Positions 18,790 through 26,647 of a stretch of 64,000 nucleotides of DNA are shown here, piece after piece; the stretch's first letter is position 1, and each line of letters starts with the position of its first letter. The position numbers and the translations under genes were made by a program. The notes under the pieces were generated by a model, which ran no database searches, was not told the origin of the DNA, and saw nothing but the letters and a program-made list of their open reading frames with translations. The DNA lies in assembly GCA_017513085.1 (NCBI GenBank), contig JAFWDK010000029.1, forward strand, positions 1 through 64,000, given 5' to 3'. Source of the stretch: Clostridiales bacterium (lineage in GTDB: Bacteria > Bacillota > Clostridia > Saccharofermentanales > Saccharofermentanaceae).

Positions 18790-20403
18790 CTATCGCTCGT
18801 GGATATCGTCCAGTTTCAGACCTTCGTTATGCTCCAGAGCCCAGCTGATTGCCCACTCCGATTCGAAAAGCACTACCGGCATTTCATCGCGGTCAAGGAC
18901 AAGCATGGAGGTGGATGTAAGGGTCAGTTTGGAAAAATCGATATCGGCAGATTCATCCTGTTTGCTGCACCATCTTGCAAAACGATAGTTCAGATTGCTG
19001 CGCAGGATATCCACACCATATTCCGTCTTTAAACGATGTTCAAGCACTTCGAACTGAAGGACACCCACCACACCCATGATGTAGGTTTCAGTACCGATTC
19101 CCGGTTGCTTATAAAGCTGAACAGCACCCTCCTCGGAAAGCTGTTCGATTCCTTTCAGGAATTGTTTTCTCTTCATGGAATCCTTTGGCTGCACGCGTGC
19201 AAAATGCTCCGGCGGGAAGACCGGGATATTGGCAAAGTTGAAGTTCTTCGAAGATGTTGTAACGGTGTCGCCAATACGGAAAATACCCGGATCGAAGAGT
19301 CCGATGATATCGCCGGCATAAGCGTCTTCTACGATCGTTCTGTCCTGGGCCATGAATTGCTGCGGCTGAGCCAGGGTGATCTTCTTGCCGGTGCGGATGT
19401 GCTTGACGCTCATGCCCTTTTCAAATTTGCCGGAGCAGATTCGCATGAAGGACATTCTGTCACGATGATTCGGATCCATGTTGGCCTGGATCTTAAATAC
19501 AAACCCGGAGAAATAATCTTCCGTAGGTTCAATCAATCCTTCAGAAGTTTCATGGGATTGCGGGCCGGGCGCGATTTCCAGGAACTTTTTCAGAAACGGC
19601 TCCACACCGAAGTTCGTGATAGCGGAACCAAAGAATACCGGTGTCAGCTCGCCTGCCAGGATCTTATCCAGGTCGAAGGGGTCACCGGCCATATCCAAAA
19701 GCTCGATGTCATTCTTTAATGTCTCGTAGTGGTGCGCGTTTAAGATGCTCTTGAGAGTATCTTCATCGTTGATCCCGGCGCTGATGGACTTGACCACAGA
19801 CGCGCCGTGGTCCTTGGTTTCGTTATCGAAAAGAAGTACTTCTTCGGTTTCGCGCACATATACGCCCTGGAAGTCACCGTCTGTTCCAATCGGCCAGTTG
19901 ACCGGGGTCGAACGGATGCCGAGGACCTTCTCAAGTTCGTCGATCAGGTCAAAAGGATTCTTCGCGGCACGGTCCATCTTGTTGATGAATGTGAAGATCG
20001 GGATACCACGCTTCCTACATACGGCAAATAATTTGATCGTCTGCGCCTCGACACCTTTGGCACCGTCAAGAAGCATGACAGCGGCGTCCGCGGCACAAAG
20101 CGTACGGTAAGTATCTTCGGAGAAGTCCTGGTGACCCGGGGTATCAAGAATATTGATGCAGTAGCCGTCATAGTTGAACTGCATAACGGAAGAGGTTACG
20201 GAAATACCACGCTGTTTCTCGATCTCCATCCAGTCAGAAGTAGCGTGGTGCGCCGCTTTACGCGCTTTAACGGAACCGGCCATGTGAATGGCGCCTCCAT
20301 AGAGAAGGAGTTTCTCGGTCATGGTAGTCTTACCGGCGTCAGGGTGCGAGATGATCGCAAAAGTGCGGCGGCGGTTGATCTCATTTTGTACTGCTTGATC
20401 CAT
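18790..20403 (-). CDS. prfC: peptide chain release factor 3
   Basis: A translational GTPase that removes RF1/RF2 from the ribosome after termination. G motifs: AIISHPDAGKTTMTEKLL (G1, residues 16-33), DTPGHQDFSEDTYRTL (G3) and FINKMDRAAKNPFDL (G4). The RF3-specific segments RRTFAIISHPDAGKTT and ARKAAHHATSDWMEIEKQRG separate it from EF-G. 537 residues, close to the usual 530. The ATG at 20403 is preferred over an in-frame TTG at 20409 because AGGAAGG is eight bases before the ATG and only two from the TTG. Confidence 0.95.
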   Translation of the reverse strand: MDQAVQNEINRRRTFAIISHPDAGKTTMTEKLLLYGGAIHMAGSVKARKAAHHATSDWMEIEKQRGISVTSSVMQFNYDGYCINILDTPGHQDFSEDTYRTLCAADAAVMLLDGAKGVEAQTIKLFAVCRKRGIPIFTFINKMDRAAKNPFDLIDELEKVLGIRSTPVNWPIGTDGDFQGVYVRETEEVLLFDNETKDHGASVVKSISAGINDEDTLKSILNAHHYETLKNDIELLDMAGDPFDLDKILAGELTPVFFGSAITNFGVEPFLKKFLEIAPGPQSHETSEGLIEPTEDYFSGFVFKIQANMDPNHRDRMSFMRICSGKFEKGMSVKHIRTGKKITLAQPQQFMAQDRTIVEDAYAGDIIGLFDPGIFRIGDTVTTSSKNFNFANIPVFPPEHFARVQPKDSMKRKQFLKGIEQLSEEGAVQLYKQPGIGTETYIMGVVGVLQFEVLEHRLKTEYGVDILRSNLNYRFARWCSKQDESADIDFSKLTLTSTSMLVLDRDEMPVVLFESEWAISWALEHNEGLKLDDIHER

Positions 20404-20444
20404 ATTCAATACCTTCCTGGTTTGGTCACATTTGCAAAATACGA

Positions 20445-20450
20445 TATAAT
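20445..20450 (+). promoter_or_regulatory. -10 box for the NYN-LOTUS gene
   Basis: A perfect TATAAT with a poor -35 (ttggtc, 17 bases upstream). Transcription would start near 20457 and give a leader of about 100 bases that contains the hairpin at 20456-20506. Confidence 0.5.
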
Positions 20451-20455
20451 GATAG

Positions 20456-20506
20456 TGGCTTGAGCATTAGGAACGCGAAAACGGCGTTCCGCCTGAAAAC
20501 AAGCCA
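20456..20506. other. two-tier hairpin in the prfC / NYN divergent region
   Basis: The outer stem tggcttg (20456-20462) pairs with caagcca (20500-20506). The inner stem ggaacgc (20470-20476) pairs with gcgttcc (20484-20490). Both stems are perfect 7-base stems separated by unpaired A-rich stretches. It lies at the predicted 5' end of both divergent mRNAs. No ligand class or protein site is recognised. Confidence 0.55.
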
Positions 20507-20510
20507 TAAT

Positions 20511-20539
20511 ATTATATCAGCCTCGTCATATAAGGGCAA
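20511..20539 (-). promoter_or_regulatory. probable promoter of prfC
   Basis: Read on the minus strand: TTGCCC (20539-20534), 17 bases, TATAAT (20516-20511), with TG one base upstream of the -10 box. Transcription should start near 20504, inside the two-tier hairpin. Confidence 0.6.
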
Positions 20540-20554
20540 GGAAAAGAGGTGCAT

Positions 20555-21373
20555 ATGTCCGGAAAAGATGTTCGACTGGCAGTATTGATCGACGCAGATA
20601 ATGTTTCTGCTTCTTACATAAAGCCCATGATGCTTGAAATCGCGCGTTATGGAAACCCGACTATCAAGCGTATATACGGAGACTGGACGAAGCCACAACT
20701 GGGACCATGGAAACAGGTCCTACTGGATCATGCAATCTCGCCGGTACAGCAGTTCGGCTATACAAGCGGTAAGAATTCTACCGATTCTTCCTTGATCATT
20801 GACGCAATGGATATTCTATACACGGAAAGCGTGGATGGATTCTGTCTGGTCAGCAGTGACAGTGATTTTACCAGATTGGCGACACGACTTCGTGAATCCG
20901 GAAAGATCGTCTACGGTATCGGTGAACAGAAAACGCCGACTCCGTTCGTGGCGGCATGCGACCGTTTCCTGTTCCTGGAGATCCTGTCTCCCAAGAAAGG
21001 ACAGGAAGCCAAGAAGGGCGCTAAGAACAGCGCTTCTTCGTCAAAAGCGCATGAGGACAATACCGAGGAGGTCACGGAAGAGGTTAAGGATCAGGCATCC
21101 GCAGAACGTACGATCCAGTTTATGGATGAGAGTACCTGCGATCTGATCTCAAGTTCCATTTCCGATCTTGCAGATGAGGACGGCTGGGCATTCCTCGGAG
21201 ATGTGGGAAATCTGATAAATAAGAAGAGTCCGTCATTTGATTCCCGTAACTACGGGTATTCCAAGATGAGCAAGCTTATGCAGTCTTTGGATTTTGTGGA
21301 GTGTGAACTGCGGGTCAACGAGAAGAACCCACAGGTAAAACTGATTTATGTTCGCAATAAGGAGGATAATTGA
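20555..21373 (+). CDS. NYN-domain nuclease with C-terminal LOTUS/OST-HTH domain
   Basis: The N-terminal NYN (PIN-like, LabA/DUF88) domain carries the acidic metal residues: VLIDADN (residues 10-16), KNSTDSSLIIDAMD and LVSSDSDFTRLATRL. After a Lys/Ser/Glu linker comes a C-terminal OST-HTH/LOTUS domain of about 75 residues (DLISSSISDLADEDGWAFLG... and NYGYSKMSKLMQSLDFVEC), which binds RNA in other proteins. Together they suggest an RNA-cleaving or RNA-regulating enzyme. The ATG at 20555 is chosen over GTG at 20549 because agagg ends at 20549. The stop overlaps the malQ start. Confidence 0.85.
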   Translation: MSGKDVRLAVLIDADNVSASYIKPMMLEIARYGNPTIKRIYGDWTKPQLGPWKQVLLDHAISPVQQFGYTSGKNSTDSSLIIDAMDILYTESVDGFCLVSSDSDFTRLATRLRESGKIVYGIGEQKTPTPFVAACDRFLFLEILSPKKGQEAKKGAKNSASSSKAHEDNTEEVTEEVKDQASAERTIQFMDESTCDLISSSISDLADEDGWAFLGDVGNLINKKSPSFDSRNYGYSKMSKLMQSLDFVECELRVNEKNPQVKLIYVRNKEDN

Positions 21374-22881
21374 AAGTGAACAGAAGCGCAGGTGTACTTT
21401 TACATATAACATCGCTGCCGGGAGAGTACGGTATCGGCGGGTTCGGTAAAGAAGCCGTTACATTTGCCAAGAAACTGAAGGAAGCCGGGATGGGGTACTG
21501 GCAGGTCCTTCCGTTTACCAATCCGGGATCGGGAGATTCCCCGTATCAGAGTGATTCCGCTTTTGCCGGAAGCCCGCTGATCATTGATCCGGAGGATCTT
21601 CACGAAAGAAAACTTTTGAGCGGCGAGGAATTGGCCGCGTGCAAGTATCCGGGAACCTGTTACAGCGTGGATTACGCATGGGTCCGTGAAAACCGCATGC
21701 AGATGCTGAAGAATGCTTTTGCCAGGATCGACGATGAAATGAGACTTGCCATGAAGCAGTTCGAACAGGAGAATTCCTGGGTCACGGAAGTGAAGCTTTT
21801 TCAGGCGATCAAAGAAAGCCAGGGACAAAAAGCATGGTGGGAATGGGACGATAAGGACCTTAAGAAACACGATGCAAAAGCACTTACTTTCTTTGTTGAG
21901 AAGAACCGGGAACTTTGTGATTTCTATCTTTTCATACAGTATATTTTCTACGACCAGTGGACGAAACTGAAAGCGAAGATCAACGAGATCGGTATCAAGG
22001 TCATCGGTGATATTCCGATCTATGTTTCGGGAGACAGTTGCGATGTCTGGGCGAACAGAAAGCTTTTCCAGATGAATGCTGACGGAACATTTAAGCGGGT
22101 GGCAGGAGTTCCGCCAGATTACTTCTGTGAAGACGGCCAGCTTTGGGGCAACCCGGTATACGACTGGCCGGTGCATGAGAAGAACGGCTATGCCTGGTGG
22201 CTTTCCAGACTGCATCAGAATTTCCGCCTTTACGATGTGATCCGTATCGATCACTTCCGTGGTTTCTCCAGATACTATTCCTGCCCGGCTGATGCCGAGA
22301 ATGCGAGAAACGGAGTCTGGACAGATGGTCCGGCGATGAAACTTTGGAACCGCATCTTTGAAGAGTTTGGCAAGGAGCCGGCAATCTTTGCCGAGGATCT
22401 GGGAGAATCGGATGAGCAGTTGCAGTCCTTCCTTGCAGAGACGGGACTTCCGACAATGAGAGTCCTGCAGTTCGGTATGGTGCCGCACGATGACAGCAAA
22501 CACATGCCGCACAATTATCCGGAAAACTGTATTGCCTATACGGGCACACACGATAACAATACACTTCTCGGATGGCTATGGGAGGCCTCGGAAGAAGATC
22601 GGCGTTTTGCATTGGAATATTGCCGTTTCCATGGAGAGAACTGGGGCGATGGAGGAGTGCATGCGCCGGCGTGCCGGGCGATGCTGACAACTGTATGGTC
22701 TTCGGCCGCAAAACTTGCGATCGCGCCGCTTCAGGATGTAATGGGTTTCGGTTCCGATACGAGAATGAATGCGCCGGGAACGGCGACAGGACAATGGCGG
22801 ATCCGCTTCGGCATGGATTCCATCAATCAGATGGACACCAAGTGGCTGGCCAAGTTGAACTGGGTCTACAAGAGATTCTGA
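21370..22881 (+). CDS. malQ: 4-alpha-glucanotransferase (amylomaltase)
   Basis: A GH77 enzyme that transfers alpha-1,4-glucan segments between maltooligosaccharides. The opening RSAGVLLHITSLPGEYGIG, DVIRIDHFRGFSRYYS (nucleophile Asp in RIDH), IFAEDLGE (acid Glu) and CIAYTGTHDNNTLLGW are family signatures. 503 residues, the compact bacterial form. The start is either TTG at 21370 (overlapping the previous stop as TTGA) or GTG at 21376; the GGAGG at 21361-21365 fits either. The overlap points to coupling with the NYN gene. Confidence 0.92.
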   Translation: MKVNRSAGVLLHITSLPGEYGIGGFGKEAVTFAKKLKEAGMGYWQVLPFTNPGSGDSPYQSDSAFAGSPLIIDPEDLHERKLLSGEELAACKYPGTCYSVDYAWVRENRMQMLKNAFARIDDEMRLAMKQFEQENSWVTEVKLFQAIKESQGQKAWWEWDDKDLKKHDAKALTFFVEKNRELCDFYLFIQYIFYDQWTKLKAKINEIGIKVIGDIPIYVSGDSCDVWANRKLFQMNADGTFKRVAGVPPDYFCEDGQLWGNPVYDWPVHEKNGYAWWLSRLHQNFRLYDVIRIDHFRGFSRYYSCPADAENARNGVWTDGPAMKLWNRIFEEFGKEPAIFAEDLGESDEQLQSFLAETGLPTMRVLQFGMVPHDDSKHMPHNYPENCIAYTGTHDNNTLLGWLWEASEEDRRFALEYCRFHGENWGDGGVHAPACRAMLTTVWSSAAKLAIAPLQDVMGFGSDTRMNAPGTATGQWRIRFGMDSINQMDTKWLAKLNWVYKRF

Positions 22882-22887
22882 TTTCAT

Positions 22888-22915
22888 GCCTTCGGAGAAG
22901 TTCTTTTCCGGAGGC
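22888..22915 (+). other. hairpin between malQ and glpK
   Basis: gccttcgga (22888-22896) pairs with tccggaggc (22907-22915) with one G-U pair. No T-run follows, so it is not a typical terminator; it may stabilise or separate the two mRNAs. Confidence 0.35.
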
Positions 22916-22960
22916 GATTCTATAACTTTGAGACGTACTTGATGCACAGGGGGGAGACAT

Positions 22961-24478
22961 ATGGAAAAGTATATGCTTTCTATCGACCAGGGGACAACGA
23001 GTTCAAGAGCGATGATCTTCGGAAAGGACGGCACATGCGTGGCGTCGGCACAAGAGACATTTGAACAGCACTATCCGAAACCGGGATGGGTCGAGCACGA
23101 TCCGGAAGACCTCTGGAGAACTGTGTGCGATTGTATCCGACAGGCATTGGCAAAAGCCAATATCCAGCCGGGGCAGATCGCGGGCATCGGTATTACGAAC
23201 CAAAGAGAGACGACGATCCTGTGGGAGAAGAACACGGGACGCCCTGTCTACAACGCGATCGTATGGCAGTGCAGACGAACCGCGCCACTCGTTGAGAAAC
23301 TGAAAGCGTCTGATCCGGACTTTATAGAAACCGTCCGCAATAAGACCGGTCTGGTTCCGGATGCCTATTTTTCTGCGACAAAGATACAGTGGATCCTGGA
23401 AGAAGTCCCGGGTTTGAAAGCCAGGGCCGGACAGGGAGAGATCCTGTTCGGAACGGTGGACAGCTGGATCCTATACCGCCTTACGGGCGGCACGTCTCAT
23501 GCGACAGATTACTCCAATGCATCCCGTACCATGCTGTTTAACATTGTTACATTGTCCTGGGACGAGGAGCTTTGCAGGTATTTTCATATCCCGATGAGTA
23601 TGCTTCCTCAGGCTCTCCCGGGTGCTTCGGAATTCGGCTATGTCAGTGGGGACATCCCGGGATTGGAGGCGATTGCCGGAGTCGGGATCTACGGAATACT
23701 GGGAGATCAGCCGGCAGCGCTTTTCGGGCAGACATGCTTTGACAAAGGAGACATTAAGAACACTTATGGGACAGGATGCTTTACGCTGATGAATATCGGC
23801 GGATCGCCGATCGTGTCGAAGCGGGGACTGGTTACCTCTGCGGCCTGGTCGATCAACGGACAGACGACCTATGCTCTGGAAGGAAGTGTCTTTAATGGAG
23901 GATCAACGATCCAATGGCTGCGGGATGAACTCAGATTGATCGACCATGCGTCAGACTGCGATGTCTTGGCGGAGACTGTACCGGACAATGCGGGAGTATA
24001 TCTTGTCCCGGCTTTTTCCGGCCTCGGTGCGCCTTATTGGGATATGTATGCCCGTGGAGCGATCCTTGGACTTACCAGAGGTACGACCAAAGCGCATATT
24101 GCCAGGGCGGCTCTGGAGGGTATCGCGTATCAGGTCTACGATCTGGTCTCTTTGATGCAGAAAGAGGCAGAGTGCCGGATCAGTGCGCTCAAAGTCGACG
24201 GTGGCGCAAGCGTCAGCCGGTTTATGATGCAGTTTCAGGCAGATATCCTTAATTGCAGTGTCGATCGGGCAAAAGAACGTGAGACGACTTCGCAGGGCGT
24301 AGCCTATCTGGCCGGCCTTTTCTGCGGATATTGGAAGAGTCTTGACGAATTGCGGAAACTGCGTCATTGTGATACGCTCTTTGCGGCTGACATGCAGGAA
24401 GAAACCAGAGAGAAACTTTTGACCAACTGGAAGAAGGCGGTTTCCCGAGCGGCAGCCTGGGAGGATAAAGAAGAGTGA
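22961..24478 (+). CDS. glpK: glycerol kinase
   Basis: A FGGY-family sugar kinase that phosphorylates glycerol to glycerol-3-phosphate. Signatures: SIDQGTTSSRAMIF (residues 7-20), ITNQRETTILWEKNTG, GTVDSWILYRLTGG, KNTYGTGCFTLMN and the C-terminal VDGGASVSRFMMQFQADIL. 505 residues against 502 in E. coli. The start has GGGGGAG upstream. No glycerol facilitator is adjacent, although a MIP channel is encoded at 57115. The AEC transporter gene overlaps its stop by four bases. Confidence 0.94.
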   Translation: MEKYMLSIDQGTTSSRAMIFGKDGTCVASAQETFEQHYPKPGWVEHDPEDLWRTVCDCIRQALAKANIQPGQIAGIGITNQRETTILWEKNTGRPVYNAIVWQCRRTAPLVEKLKASDPDFIETVRNKTGLVPDAYFSATKIQWILEEVPGLKARAGQGEILFGTVDSWILYRLTGGTSHATDYSNASRTMLFNIVTLSWDEELCRYFHIPMSMLPQALPGASEFGYVSGDIPGLEAIAGVGIYGILGDQPAALFGQTCFDKGDIKNTYGTGCFTLMNIGGSPIVSKRGLVTSAAWSINGQTTYALEGSVFNGGSTIQWLRDELRLIDHASDCDVLAETVPDNAGVYLVPAFSGLGAPYWDMYARGAILGLTRGTTKAHIARAALEGIAYQVYDLVSLMQKEAECRISALKVDGGASVSRFMMQFQADILNCSVDRAKERETTSQGVAYLAGLFCGYWKSLDELRKLRHCDTLFAADMQEETREKLLTNWKKAVSRAAAWEDKEE

Positions 24479-25404
24479 ACGTTCTTTTAGAGGTTTTTAT
24501 AAAAATCATAGTGGCAGTGGCACTGGGCTTTTGCCTTCGTAAATACCGGGTCATTGATGAGCGTATGCAAAAAGGACTTTCGGATATGCTTCTGAAGGCG
24601 ATCCTTCCGTTTAGCATTCTGGCCTCCTCCAATTATGAGCGTTCTTCCGAACTTGCGAAGGGCATGCTGGCGATGTTTGCCGCGTCGGTGATCTATTATG
24701 CAGTCACGTTGGTCTTTATCCGCCTTCTGAGCAGGAAACTCTCCATGAAAGAGAAGGAACAGAGGATCTTTGTGACCCTCACGGTTTTTGCCAATACAGG
24801 ATTCGTAGGCATGCCTGTGATGAGTGCGCTTTACGGAAACAGAGGGCTTTTACTGGCTGTAGTCTTTAATATGTCCTACAACATTTTTATGTATACATAT
24901 GGCGTACACCTGGTTTCCGGAAAAAAAGGAAACTGGACATCCGTGATCTTGAATCCGGTTACGATCGCATCTTTACTGGCCATACTTCTTTTCGTATCAC
25001 CTGTAGTGCTTTCGGATTATGTGATGGGACCGATCCGCCTCATCGGAGATATGACTGTCCCGCTTTCCATGATCCTGATCGGTTCGAACTTGGCCATGCT
25101 CCCACTCGGTCGTGTCCTGGGAGATCCGAAATCCTATATCGTTTCTGCCGTGCGCCTTCTGGTGATTCCTTTCGTAGCGTTAGCGGCTATGTGGGTGATC
25201 TATCAGGTGATTCCCATGATGCCCACGACAGCTGCTGTTTTTGTGCTGATGTGTGCTTTACCTTGCGGTTCCATGAACGTGATCTTCTCGGAAAAGTATA
25301 ACTGCGCCCCGGACTTTGCAGCGCGGGCAACCGTACAAAGCATGCTTCTTTCCATGATCAGTCTGCCTGTCATGGTTTACATCTGCACAAGACTGTTTGT
25401 CTAA
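24475..25404 (+). CDS. AEC-family transporter
   Basis: A 309-residue protein with about ten membrane helices of the auxin efflux carrier (AEC) family, bacterial members of which carry malate, malonate or similar organic acids. Family features: FANTGFVGMPVMSALYG (discontinuous helix 4), MSYNIFMYTYGV and GDMTVPLSMILIGSNLA. It starts with GTG inside the glpK stop (GTGA), so it is translationally coupled to glpK. Substrate unknown; the link to glycerol metabolism is inferred only from position. Confidence 0.87.
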   Translation: MNVLLEVFIKIIVAVALGFCLRKYRVIDERMQKGLSDMLLKAILPFSILASSNYERSSELAKGMLAMFAASVIYYAVTLVFIRLLSRKLSMKEKEQRIFVTLTVFANTGFVGMPVMSALYGNRGLLLAVVFNMSYNIFMYTYGVHLVSGKKGNWTSVILNPVTIASLLAILLFVSPVVLSDYVMGPIRLIGDMTVPLSMILIGSNLAMLPLGRVLGDPKSYIVSAVRLLVIPFVALAAMWVIYQVIPMMPTTAAVFVLMCALPCGSMNVIFSEKYNCAPDFAARATVQSMLLSMISLPVMVYICTRLFV

Positions 25405-25407
25405 GGA

Positions 25408-26508
25408 TCAGGAAACGTTGCCGGCCCTCTTGATGCTCTGCGGGTCGGAAGTATTGTCCGGTGTGGTACGGATCCAGTAATTCTCATTATAGATATTATC
25501 CAGCTCACTGAAATACGTCTGCTCATAGATGCCGCCATCGGCAAGGATCGTACGGCGCGAAGGCTCGTTATCAGTATGGCAAACGACCAGGACCTTAGAA
25601 TGCCCGAGGATCTTGGCGTACGGCAAAGCCATGGCCAGCATTCTTTTTCCATAGCCGCGACGTCGCTCGGAAGGACGTACAGAGTAGGAGATATGACCAC
25701 CGTGCTTGGAAAGATAGTCATTCAACTCGTGCTTGATCTCGATCATGCCGATCGGAATACCATCTGACATACGGAATGCAACAAAAGGTGTGGAAGGCAT
25801 ATAATAGGAAGGCGCGGTTTTGCGGGACCCGAGAGTATCCACAAAAGCGAACCACTCTGCGATGTCTTCAAAAGAATTCAAAAGCGCGGAACCGAAGATC
25901 TCTTCTTCGCCCCAGTTTACATATTCATCACGGAAATCCTCCATCTCGTCCGCAAAATCAGGCGAGGGAAGAGTCAGGATCAGAGCATCTTCCGGAACGT
26001 GCGCCACGCAAGTGAGCGGGTCGGCAAAATCGAATTCATAGACCTCGTAAGGCGCGCCCAGCATATGACCGGCAACAAAGATCGTATTTCTGGCCGGATA
26101 GTATTCGGCACTGCACCAGATGAAATCATTTCCGGACTCGAAAGCTTCGTCGGAATAGAAACGGTGCTCATGAAGCGAATCCAGATCCAGAACGGAAAAA
26201 CCGAAACGGTCTCTACGGAAGAGAAAATACGTCTTCCCGTCGTTATGGGTGATCATCTCGCAAAGGGGATTCGCATTATCCAGACAAGCATATTCGAAGA
26301 CCGGTTCATGATTAGGAGAGAAAAGGGCATAACGAGCTGCCAGACGATGCTCTCCGTCCAGTTCTCCTTCGAAACTCTCCGCCAGAAGGGAGTAGCCGTT
26401 GGCGAAACAACCTTCTTCCTTGTTTCGGCGATTCTCATCACGGAAAAGAACTTCAAACTGTCGGTTATATTGCTCTGCATATTCAGCTGAAAATGCAATA
26501 TTTCTCAT
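25408..26508 (-). CDS. GNAT-family acetyltransferase with N-terminal extension
   Basis: 366 residues. The C-terminal part (about 215-350) is a GNAT N-acetyltransferase: YMPSTPFVAFRMSDG, MIEIKHELNDYLSKHGGHIS and the acetyl-CoA motif SVRPSERRRGYGKRMLAMAL, followed by VLVVCHTDNEPSRRTILADGG. The N-terminal 210 residues are acidic and resemble no domain I can name; they include YFLFRRDRFGFSVLDLDSL and may be a degenerate WD-like or regulatory part. The acceptor substrate is unknown. It ends three bases from the convergent AEC gene with no terminator between them. Confidence 0.8.
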   Translation of the reverse strand: MRNIAFSAEYAEQYNRQFEVLFRDENRRNKEEGCFANGYSLLAESFEGELDGEHRLAARYALFSPNHEPVFEYACLDNANPLCEMITHNDGKTYFLFRRDRFGFSVLDLDSLHEHRFYSDEAFESGNDFIWCSAEYYPARNTIFVAGHMLGAPYEVYEFDFADPLTCVAHVPEDALILTLPSPDFADEMEDFRDEYVNWGEEEIFGSALLNSFEDIAEWFAFVDTLGSRKTAPSYYMPSTPFVAFRMSDGIPIGMIEIKHELNDYLSKHGGHISYSVRPSERRRGYGKRMLAMALPYAKILGHSKVLVVCHTDNEPSRRTILADGGIYEQTYFSELDNIYNENYWIRTTPDNTSDPQSIKRAGNVS

Positions 26509-26526
26509 TTTTTACCTGCTTCTCAG

Positions 26527-26579
26527 TATGCTAAGATCTTGACGGAATTGTCAAAATCGAATAAAAACAGTTTAGCATA
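26527..26579. repeat. nested inverted repeats in a divergent intergenic region
   Basis: The outer arms tatgctaa (26527-26534) and ttagcata (26572-26579) enclose inner arms ttgac (26539-26543) and gtcaa (26550-26554). They lie between the GNAT gene (-) and the zinc-ribbon gene (+), just upstream of the latter's promoter, so an operator is possible. Confidence 0.4.
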
Positions 26580-26590
26580 TGACCTGATAA

Positions 26591-26619
26591 TTGACAATCT
26601 TACCATTCGACTTTATATT
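26591..26619 (+). promoter_or_regulatory. strong sigma-A promoter of the zinc-ribbon pair
   Basis: TTGACA (26591-26596), exactly 17 bases, TATATT (26614-26619). The predicted start near 26626 gives a leader of only about 20 bases containing the taggaggg ribosome site. Confidence 0.8.
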
Positions 26620-26647
26620 ATAGAGTGAAGTAGGAGGGTTGCTTTTT

